From Bryobacterales bacterium (lineage in GTDB: Bacteria > Acidobacteriota > Terriglobia > Bryobacterales > Bryobacteraceae): a stretch of DNA of 11,331 nucleotides. The DNA is taken from positions 1-11,331 of the forward strand of contig JALOKO010000102.1 of assembly GCA_025456495.1 (NCBI GenBank), read 5' to 3'. This document shows, piece after piece, positions 1-5,675 of this stretch. Each line of letters starts with the position of its first letter. The first letter of the stretch is position 1. Under the pieces are notes generated by a model. The model was not told the origin of the DNA. It worked only from the letters and a program-made list of their open reading frames with translations, and did not search any database. The position numbers and the translations under genes are program-made.

Positions 1-59
1 TACGGCCATCACACACGGCCGCCCGTCGGCGCTACGGACGGTTGCTACACTAAGGGTCT

Positions 60-1091
60 ATGTCTGCCGTGATTGAGGTGGAAGACCTGGTCAAGGACTT
101 TCGCACCTTTGACAGGCGGGAGGGGGTTTGGGGCGCCGTGCGCGACCTGTACTCCCGCAACTACCGCAATTTCCGCGCCGTTGACCACGTCAGCTTCTCT
201 GTCCAGGCCGGCGAAATGGTGGGCTACATTGGCCCTAACGGCGCTGGCAAGTCCACCTCCATCAAGATGCTCACCGGCATCCTGGTGCCCTCCTCGGGCC
301 GTATCCGCGCCAATGGCTTCACGCCGTTTCGTGAACGCAGCCGCTATGCCCGCACCATCGGCGTCGTGTTCGGGCAGCGCACGCAGTTGTGGTGGGATAT
401 CGGGGTGGTGGAGAGCTTCCGCCTGCTGCAGCACATCTACGAAATCCCGCAGGAAGACTACGACCGCCGGCTGAAGCGCTTCGACGAAGTGCTGGAGTTG
501 AAACGCTATTTGCACACGCCCGTCCGCAAGCTCTCGCTGGGGGAGCGCATGCGCTGCGATGTGGCCGCGGCCCTCCTGCACAACCCGCCCTTGCTGTTCC
601 TGGATGAACCCACCATCGGCCTGGACATCGTCGCCAAGGAAAACATCCGCGCCTTTCTGAAGGAAGTGAACCGCGAGTATGGCACCACCATGCTGCTGAC
701 CACCCACGACCTGTCAGACATTGAAGAGCTTTGCCAGCGCCTGATGATCATCGATCATGGAAAGCTGCTCTTCGATGGCGGCCTGGCTGCGCTCAAGCGC
801 CAGTTGTGGCAGGAAAGCGCCATCCGCATGGATCTGCGCGATCGCGAACAGGCTGCTTTGCTTGGCGCGTTGGACTTGCCCGGCGTCCGCCTGGAACGCG
901 TGGACGACCTTTCCGTGCGCCTGCACTTTCAGCGCGAGGCCATGAGTGCGGCCAGCCTCATTCGCCGCGTCGTCAACGAGGTGCATGTCCTGGACATCGC
1001 CATCGAAGAGCAGTCAATCGAAAACGTAGTCCGGCGCATCTATGGCGGCGAGTCCCTGCCGCAGAACACTTCCCCGGCAAGCCAGCAATGA
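60..1091 (+). CDS. ABC-2-type exporter, ATP-binding subunit
   Basis: A 343-residue cytoplasmic ATPase that would power export by the two membrane proteins encoded downstream. All nucleotide-binding motifs are visible: Walker A GPNGAGKST (about residues 58-66), Q-loop around GQRTQ (105-109), a variant signature LSLGERMR (158-165) in place of LSGGQ, Walker B LLFLDEP (178-184) followed by a D-loop GLD, and the switch histidine in TTHD (H216). The N-terminal extension before the core, the QLWWD stretch after the Q-loop and the roughly 100-residue C-terminal region resemble the COG4586 family, which always travels with COG4587/COG3694 permeases. The start at 60 has AAGGG at 52-56, only three bases away, so GTG at 69 is an alternative start with more usual spacing. 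The stop overlaps the next start as ATGA. Substrate cannot be read from sequence; related systems are uncharacterised or linked to drug/viologen export. Confidence 0.93.
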   Translation: MSAVIEVEDLVKDFRTFDRREGVWGAVRDLYSRNYRNFRAVDHVSFSVQAGEMVGYIGPNGAGKSTSIKMLTGILVPSSGRIRANGFTPFRERSRYARTIGVVFGQRTQLWWDIGVVESFRLLQHIYEIPQEDYDRRLKRFDEVLELKRYLHTPVRKLSLGERMRCDVAAALLHNPPLLFLDEPTIGLDIVAKENIRAFLKEVNREYGTTMLLTTHDLSDIEELCQRLMIIDHGKLLFDGGLAALKRQLWQESAIRMDLRDREQAALLGALDLPGVRLERVDDLSVRLHFQREAMSAASLIRRVVNEVHVLDIAIEEQSIENVVRRIYGGESLPQNTSPASQQ

Positions 1092-1888
1092 CCAATCCGC
1101 GCGCCCTTGCTGAGTTCGCCAAGATCGGCTTCATCAACATGATGGCCTTTCGCCTGCGCTACTACACAGGCATCGTCACCTACTTCATCAATGTGACGGT
1201 GTACTACTTCATCTGGCGCGCAGTCTTTGACGCTGACCCCACCTTTGCCAGCCTCCGCTTTGAGGAAATGCTCACCTACGTCTCGTTGGGTTGGGTAATT
1301 CGTTCCATCTACTTCAACAACATCGACGTGCAACTGTCGCAGGACATCCTGGAGGGGAAGATCACCGCGGCGTTGCTGAAGCCGGTTGACCTGCAGGCCA
1401 GCATCGTTGCCAGGGCGGCCGGGGAGGCCCTGTTTCGTCTCTTGATGCTGGCGCTGCCGGCGGCGCTGTTGCTGTTTGCTGTGTATCCGCTGTTGCCCCC
1501 TGCCGGCCCCATAGCCCTGGTGTTGTTCGTCGCCGCTGTCACGGGCAGCATCCTGTTGGTGGCCGCCATCAACTTCATCGTGGGCGCCTTCGCCGTGAAG
1601 ATGAAGAGCATCCTGGGTTTGCTACGCGCCAAGTTCTATCTCATGGATCTGCTCTCAGGCCTTATCGTTCCCATCACCCTCTACCCGCCGCCCTTGCGCG
1701 AACTCTCGGAGTGGCTGCCCTTCCAGCACATCGCCTACACGCCGCTGATGATTTATCTGGGAAAGTCCAGCGGAGGCCAGGCCTGGCAAGCGCTGGGAAT
1801 CACCTACCTGTGGGTGTTCCTGCTGCTTGGCGCTGGCTGGCTGTTCTGGCGCTGGATGATGCGCGGCATCACCATCCACGGAGGCTAA
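1088..1888 (+). CDS. ABC-2-type exporter, permease subunit 1
   Basis: A 266-residue inner-membrane permease of the COG4587 (ABC-2) type. The start at 1088 is chosen because it overlaps the stop of the ATPase gene as ATGA, implying translational coupling; the same frame stays open upstream to about 731, but that part is a shadow of the ATPase gene. Hydrophobic segments lie at about residues 26-44, 113-135, 141-168, 183-200 and 238-256, with a further weaker one near 63-80. The loop motif EGKITAALLKPVDL (89-102) is shared in form with the second permease (GKFDRVLLRPV) and is a recognisable hallmark of this permease pair. It is expected to form a heterodimeric channel with the product of the next gene. 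The substrate is unknown. Confidence 0.9.
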   Translation: MTNPRALAEFAKIGFINMMAFRLRYYTGIVTYFINVTVYYFIWRAVFDADPTFASLRFEEMLTYVSLGWVIRSIYFNNIDVQLSQDILEGKITAALLKPVDLQASIVARAAGEALFRLLMLALPAALLLFAVYPLLPPAGPIALVLFVAAVTGSILLVAAINFIVGAFAVKMKSILGLLRAKFYLMDLLSGLIVPITLYPPPLRELSEWLPFQHIAYTPLMIYLGKSSGGQAWQALGITYLWVFLLLGAGWLFWRWMMRGITIHGG

Positions 1889-1890
1889 GG
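1880..1890 (+). promoter_or_regulatory. Ribosome binding site of permease 2 inside permease 1
   Basis: GGAGG (1880-1884) and AAGG (1887-1890) precede ATG 1894, with the stronger element at nine bases. It lies across the stop codon of permease 1 (1886-1888). This supports 1894 as the genuine start of the frameshifted gene, so the break downstream is not an artefact of choosing a wrong start. Confidence 0.7.
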
Positions 1891-1893
1891 TCC

Positions 1894-2657
1894 ATGCGCA
1901 CCCTCAATCTCATTTGGCGCTACTTCCTGCAATACACGAAGGTCCGCCTGGCCTACCGCGCTGACTTTGTGGCAGCGTGGCCGGTATCGCCGCCGTTTGG
2001 CTGATCTTCCGCCGCGCGCCTTCCCTGATGGGTTGGACCTACGATGAGATTCTGTTCCTGTATGGCTTCGGCCTGCTGCCGATGTCGCTGTTCAACCTGC
2101 TCAGCATCAACCTGCATTATTTCAGTGAGATCTACGTCGTGCAGGGGAAGTTTGACCGTGTGCTGTTGCGGCCTGTACCGTCCTTGGTGCAGGTGCTGTT
2201 TGAGCAATTCCGCGTGGAGTCACTGGCTGACCTGGCGCTGGGCATCGCCGTCATGCTGTTCGCCGCGCCCCAGATCGGGTTCGAGTTCACGGGACCCGCC
2301 ATCGCCTTCATGGTTGCCGCCACTCTGCTGGGCGCCGCGCTCTACCTGTCCATCTTCATTGGGCTGACTGCGGTGAGTTTCTGGATGGAAGATCGGGTGG
2401 GCATCTCGCCGCCCGTCTACAACATGATGGCCTTTGGCCGCTATCCCCTGGACATCTACAACACCCCGGTGAAACTGCTGCTGAGTTGGGTGCTGCCCTT
2501 TGGCTTTGCTGCCTTCTATCCCGTAGCCTTCCTGTTGGGCAAAGAGGGGATGGCCGTGATGGCGGTTGCCCTTCCCATGGTGGTGGCGGTGTTCCTGGCC
2601 ATCTCCATTGCCGCCTGGAATCGCGGTGTCCGCAACTACTCCTCTACCGGCAGTTGA
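1894..2657 (+). pseudogene. ABC-2-type exporter, permease subunit 2, frameshifted as written
   Basis: This should be the COG3694-type partner permease, but the reading frame breaks. ATG 1894 has good ribosome binding signals (GGAGG at 1880-1884, AAGG at 1887-1890) and reads MRTLNLIWRYFLQYTK...YRADFVA, a typical N-terminus of this family, then runs out of frame to a stop at 2002-2004. The remainder is intact in the -1 frame from about 1965 to the stop at 2655-2657 and contains LIFRRAPSLMGW, the GKFDRVLLRPV loop and several hydrophobic segments. Restoring one base near 1970-1977 (for example GTGGCCAGC for GTGGCAGC) would give DFVASVAGIAAVWLIF and a 254-residue protein. The restored first helix would still be some seven residues short compared with what I recall of relatives, so the loss may be 1 base or 1+3n bases. 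A sequencing or assembly error, a true mutation, or (less likely) recoding are all possible; I see no slippery heptamer. Confidence 0.8.
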
Positions 2658-2755
2658 TGGGGGGAGATCGTCTCGCACGCGGCCACAGCCGGTACCGCTA
2701 GAACCCCTAGACCTACTGTTTTCAGCTTTACTTGTCGACGAAAAGAATGTAAACA

Positions 2756-2791
2756 AAGAGCGGGTTCCCATACACAGGGAACCCGACTCTT
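2756..2791 (+). terminator. Strong hairpin between the exporter operon and pxpB
   Basis: GGGTTCCC (2762-2769) pairs perfectly with GGGAACCC (2777-2784), extended by C2761-G2785, then a one-base bulge (A2786) and AAGAG/CTCTT pairing (2756-2760 with 2787-2791). The loop is ATACACA. Only a weak pyrimidine run (CTCTTCCT) follows, so termination on the + strand is plausible but not textbook. It ends 26 bases before the pxpB start, so it could instead be a 5' leader structure. The A-rich flank upstream (2741-2757) would give a T-rich tail on the opposite strand, so a bidirectional role is possible. Confidence 0.55.
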
Positions 2792-2817
2792 CCTGATCGT
2801 CGGATGCGTCCATCGTC

Positions 2818-3525
2818 GTGCAAATCACCTCAGCCAGTGATCGGTCGTTACTCATCACCCTCGGGGACGCCATCTCCCGGGAGGTTCATGCGCAGGTGCT
2901 TTCGCTTTGGCACAGTCTGCAGGAGGCGAAGCTCCACGGGGTCACCAGCATTTCGCCCGCCTATGCATCCGTGCTGGTGCGCTACGATCCGCTGCGGGTA
3001 ACGGCGCAACGGCTGGAGGATCGACTCCGTGCCTTAGCCAACCGCGTGCGAGACACGGGCAGCCAGTCCCTCACCCAGGGCCGACTGGTGGAACTCCCAG
3101 TCTGCTATCACCCGGAAGTTGCCCCTGACCTGCTGTCCCTGGCCAGCCAGTGCGGCGTCTCGCCGGAGGAACTCGTTCACATTCACACCGCCCAGGAGTA
3201 TCTGGTGTACTTTCTGGGTTTCGCTCCTGGCTTTGCCTACATGGGGGATGTTGATCCGCGCATCGCCCGCCCGCGTCATGCCACCCCGCGGCCGCAGGTA
3301 CCGCAGGGCGCCGTCGGCATTGCCGGAAGGCAAACAGGAGTGTATCCCTTCAGCCTGCCCGGGGGCTGGCAACTGATCGGACGCTGCCCGGTTCCGCTGG
3401 TTTCCGCCGTACAATCGCAACCAGCGGATCAGCAGCAGCCGCCGCCCACCCTCTTGCAGCCGGGGGATACGGTGCGTTTTCGGGCGATTGCGCTAGAGGA
3501 GTTTCAGCGCTGGGTGCAGCAATGA
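2818..3525 (+). CDS. pxpB: 5-oxoprolinase subunit B (PxpB; KipI/allophanate hydrolase subunit 1 family)
   Basis: A 235-residue cytoplasmic protein. With PxpC and PxpA it is known to form the prokaryotic ATP-dependent 5-oxoprolinase, which opens 5-oxoproline (pyroglutamate) to glutamate. Family hallmarks are clear: an N-terminal domain (about 1-85, with SPAYASVLVRYDP at 46-58), VELPVCYHPE (91-100), EYLVYFLGFAPGFAYMG (127-143), and GRQTGVYPFSLPGGW (170-184) followed by QLIGR. The length is normal for the family. The start is GTG at 2818: the frame is closed by a stop at 2794, there is no in-frame ATG in between, and the N-terminus QITSASDRSLLITLGD aligns with the family start. No clear Shine-Dalgarno is visible. 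The stop overlaps the pxpC start (ATGATG), so the two are translationally coupled. Older databases call such proteins allophanate hydrolase subunit 1 or KipI; the pairing with a PxpC-type neighbour favours oxoprolinase. Confidence 0.92.
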   Translation: MQITSASDRSLLITLGDAISREVHAQVLSLWHSLQEAKLHGVTSISPAYASVLVRYDPLRVTAQRLEDRLRALANRVRDTGSQSLTQGRLVELPVCYHPEVAPDLLSLASQCGVSPEELVHIHTAQEYLVYFLGFAPGFAYMGDVDPRIARPRHATPRPQVPQGAVGIAGRQTGVYPFSLPGGWQLIGRCPVPLVSAVQSQPADQQQPPPTLLQPGDTVRFRAIALEEFQRWVQQ

Positions 3526-4472
3526 TGCGCGTCCTCCAGCCCGGCTTGTACTCCACGGTCCAGGACCTGGGCAGGCAAGGCTACACAGCATGGGGCATTT
3601 CCCCTTCCGGCGCCGCCGATCCGCTTACCTTTCGCGCCGGCAACCTGCTGCTGGGCAACCCCGAATCGGCACCCGCCGTGGAACTGACGGCCACCGGCGG
3701 GCGCTTCGTGGCCGAAGCCGACATGTATGTGCTGCTGGCCGGCGCCGCCACGGTTTCTCGCGCGGGGGCTGCGGCTGCTCCCTGGAAACCGCTCCGCCTG
3801 CGCGCTGGCCAGGAGCTCACCATCGGCCCCATCACGCAAGGCTTGCGCGGCTACCTGTGTGTGGCGGGTGGCTTCCAGGCGCCTCTGTGGTTGGGCAGCG
3901 CCTCCACCCATGTTCCCAGCGGCATGGGCGGCTGGCAGGGCCGCCCGCTGCGCAAGGACGACCGGTTGCCGGTGGGCGCCGCCGCACCCCCTCGCCGTCA
4001 CTCGCCCCTGTCCGCCGCGCTTCGCCAGGAACTGCAACCCCGCGCCCTGCTGCGTCTCACTCCCGGCCCGCATGTTGGCTGGCTGCGCGCTTCGGTATCC
4101 ATCGATGCGCCGTCCTGGCTGGAGTCCACGCCGTGGCGGACCCTGCCGGACTCCAATCGAATGGGCCTGCGGCTGCGCCACTCCGGTGGTCTCGCCACCC
4201 TGCTGGATACCTCCCGCATCGGCGAAGTGCTGTCCGTTGGTGTGCCCTTGGGCGCTGTGCAACTCACGCCCTCGGGGGAACTGGCGCTGCTTCTGGTGGA
4301 TTCCCAGACCACGGGCGGCTATCCCCTTCTGGCCAGCGTCATCTCCGCCGATATCCCCGCCACGGGACAGCTTCGCCCCGGCGATCGCGTCCAGTTCCGC
4401 TTTGTCGCTCTGGAAGCGGCCCGTCAGGCACTGCTTCATCAGGAGGCGCTTTTGCAGGAACTGCGAGTCTGA
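3522..4472 (+). CDS. pxpC: 5-oxoprolinase subunit C (PxpC; biotin-dependent carboxylase-like family)
   Basis: A 316-residue cytoplasmic partner of PxpB in 5-oxoproline cleavage. Hallmarks: QPGLYSTVQDLGRQGY (6-21), SPSGAADPLTFRAGN (27-41), a central region ending in SNRMGLRL, then LSVGVPLGAVQLTPSGEL and DSQTTGGYPLLASVI, and a terminal LRPGDRVQFRFV. Both sequence and length fit the COG1984/KipA family. Two ATG codons (3522 and 3525) are in frame; the first overlaps the pxpB stop as ATGA, so coupling makes either usable. The usual third subunit, PxpA (LamB/YcsF family), is not adjacent on either side within the window and must be encoded elsewhere if the complex is functional. Confidence 0.92.
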   Translation: MMRVLQPGLYSTVQDLGRQGYTAWGISPSGAADPLTFRAGNLLLGNPESAPAVELTATGGRFVAEADMYVLLAGAATVSRAGAAAAPWKPLRLRAGQELTIGPITQGLRGYLCVAGGFQAPLWLGSASTHVPSGMGGWQGRPLRKDDRLPVGAAAPPRRHSPLSAALRQELQPRALLRLTPGPHVGWLRASVSIDAPSWLESTPWRTLPDSNRMGLRLRHSGGLATLLDTSRIGEVLSVGVPLGAVQLTPSGELALLLVDSQTTGGYPLLASVISADIPATGQLRPGDRVQFRFVALEAARQALLHQEALLQELRV

Positions 4473-4503
4473 ATCCGCGGTTTCGTGTTCACTGGAGCGA
4501 AAA

Positions 4504-4587
4504 ATGCCTACCCTCCGTGACAATGCGATCAGCGATGTCGCACGGACTCTCCCTGCCGCATTCAACCTCAATCATCCAACGATTTAG
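4504..4587 (+). CDS. Possible 27-residue small ORF
   Basis: ATG 4504 is preceded by GGAG (4494-4497) at a six-base spacing, a better ribosome binding site than most annotated genes here have. The ORF ends at TAG 4585-4587. The peptide (begins MPTLRDNAISDVAR) has no signal, membrane segment or motif that I recognise. It begins 31 bases after the pxpC stop, so it could be read from the same transcript. A chance ORF is quite possible at this length. Confidence 0.2.
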   Translation: MPTLRDNAISDVARTLPAAFNLNHPTI

Positions 4588-4650
4588 GTTGCCTTAGCTC
4601 AAGCGATTTACGCTGTCTCAACGTGCCCGTGATTGCGCGATGTCATTGAA

Positions 4651-4679
4651 TTATCACCTAAATTTCAACGTTCTGTAAT
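4651..4679 (+). promoter_or_regulatory. Candidate sigma-70-like promoter for the surface cassette
   Basis: TTATCA (4651-4656, four of six to TTGACA) and TGTAAT (4674-4679, five of six to TATAAT) are separated by exactly 17 bases in the only AT-rich part of the gap. Transcription would start about 100 bases before the gene at 4791. This is pattern matching only, and chance matches of this quality are common. Confidence 0.3.
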
Positions 4680-4790
4680 CATTCCGGTGCTAGGGTTGGT
4701 GCTTGGATGGTTGATCTCCTCGGGTTCGACCTCCGCATGGCACACCTACCTTAACGCCCAGAAAGCGACCCTGATTCAGGACGGACACCC

Positions 4791-5585
4791 ATGAAGATTT
4801 CTCATACTACGTCGAGACTCTGCGCTTGCCTCCTGCTGCTGATTACCCTTGCGGTTCCGGCAGCGTACTCGCAAGGCAACCCCGTTGCTGTTGTAAACGC
4901 GGCATCCTTCCAGGCCAAGTACCCGGTTGCCCCCGGCAGCCTTGCCTCTGCCTTCGGAACCTTCACCGGCGCTACTGAGGGGGCTGCCACTCAGGTGCCT
5001 CTGCCCACCGCCATCAATGGCGTGGAACTGCGCGTCAACAACACGGTTGCACCTCTGCTGTTTGTGTCGCCGACGCAGATCAACTTTCAGGTGCCCAGCG
5101 CCACCCCGATTACCGTAACCTCGCTGACGCAGGAAGTGACCGTTGAAGTTCGCGTGGGCGGGTCAGTCGTGGCCTCTGGCAGGATGGCGGTTGCCCCGGC
5201 CAGCCCGGCGATTTTTGTGGCCGACCTGGCGAACCCGCTCCAGCCTGGCGCCATTCTCGATCAAGCCAACCAGTTCCGCGCCGTCAAGCGTGGGGACGTG
5301 ATTCAGATCTTCGGCAACGGCCCGGGAATCGCCATCAGTTCCCCCGTGATTGACGGTACCGCGGCCGGTTCCAGCCCCTTGGTGAACACCACCCAGGCGC
5401 CCCGCGTCTTCGTCTTCCAGCAGGAAGCAACGGTGGAGTTCAGCGGCCTGTCGCCCGAGTTTGTGGGGCTGTGGCAGATCAACGCCCGCGTTCCCAATCA
5501 GGCCTTCATCTCCGGCCAGGTTCCCGTGCAGATCTTGTACGACGGCTTGGTTAGCAACGTCGTCACCATCACGGTGGAAGAGTAG
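4791..5585 (+). CDS. Secreted stand-alone TIGR03437 (Solibacter C-terminal domain) protein
   Basis: A 264-residue exported protein of unknown function. Residues 1-28 form a signal peptide (charged start, CACLLLLITLAV core, cleavage likely near AAYS-Q). The rest is essentially one TIGR03437 domain: VVNAASF (34-40), VAPGSLASAFGT (46-57), LFVSPTQINFQVP (90-102) and APASPAIF (135-142) are family signatures. The mature part looks like two related halves: each has a G-rich strand (SLASAFGTFTG; DVIQIFGNGPG), a QIN-x-x-VP motif (QINFQVP; QINARVP) and a closing V-V-rich strand, suggesting tandem Ig/IPT-like beta domains. In other proteins the domain usually sits at the C-terminus of long extracellular proteins; here it stands alone. 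GGAC-type purines at 4778-4785 give a modest ribosome binding site. Its position 90 bases before a TonB-dependent receptor gene suggests a surface or periplasmic partner role, which is inference. Confidence 0.85.
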   Translation: MKISHTTSRLCACLLLLITLAVPAAYSQGNPVAVVNAASFQAKYPVAPGSLASAFGTFTGATEGAATQVPLPTAINGVELRVNNTVAPLLFVSPTQINFQVPSATPITVTSLTQEVTVEVRVGGSVVASGRMAVAPASPAIFVADLANPLQPGAILDQANQFRAVKRGDVIQIFGNGPGIAISSPVIDGTAAGSSPLVNTTQAPRVFVFQQEATVEFSGLSPEFVGLWQINARVPNQAFISGQVPVQILYDGLVSNVVTITVEE

Positions 5586-5589
5586 CGTC

Positions 5590-5619
5590 GTTGGCGGGGG
5601 TCCGCAGATCCCCGCCAAC
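5590..5619 (+). terminator. Hairpin between the TIGR03437 gene and the receptor gene
   Basis: GTTGGCGGGG (5590-5599) pairs perfectly over ten bases with CCCCGCCAAC (5610-5619) around a ten-base loop, starting four bases after the stop codon. The following ATCCCTTTGT has only three consecutive T, so this is more likely a partial terminator or 3'-end stabiliser, letting some transcription continue into the receptor gene, than a full stop. Confidence 0.55.
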
Positions 5620-5675
5620 ATCCCTTTGTACGAATTACTCCAATTGATCCTGGTTCTACAAGGACCCCACACTGC

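Larger units (their letters stand above)
4473..4790. other. Intergenic stretch between pxpC and the surface cassette
   Basis: About 318 bases without a convincing gene. It is more AT-rich than its surroundings from roughly 4575 to 4690. It contains a direct repeat CGATTTA (4580-4586 and 4604-4610), an inverted pair ATTTAGGT (4582-4589) and ACCTAAAT (4656-4663), a small AGCG/CGCT hairpin (4602-4614), a promoter candidate and a possible small ORF, both listed separately. No clear rho-independent terminator for pxpC is seen. Confidence 0.6.

Noticed and set aside
1..59. A promoter for the exporter operon (TACACT near 46-51)
   Set aside because: No matching -35 element at suitable spacing, and the stretch is too short to judge because the window begins here.
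731..1087. An upstream extension of permease 1 in the same frame
   Set aside because: It overlaps the ATPase C-terminus and reads as Arg/Pro-rich nonsense; the family N-terminus begins at 1088 with an ATGA overlap.
1960..2004. Programmed -1 frameshifting to explain the split permease
   Set aside because: No X-XXY-YYZ slippery heptamer lies in the region where both frames are open, and this gene family is not known to use recoding.
2818..4472. Urea amidolyase/allophanate hydrolase or KipI-KipA sporulation regulators as the function
   Set aside because: These are older labels for the same families; there is no urea carboxylase or amidase domain here, and the two-gene pair is the PxpB-PxpC arrangement.
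3504..4571. A 355-codon open frame on the minus strand across pxpC
   Set aside because: Gly/Ala/Arg/Gln-rich shadow of pxpC; the sense protein has the full family signature.
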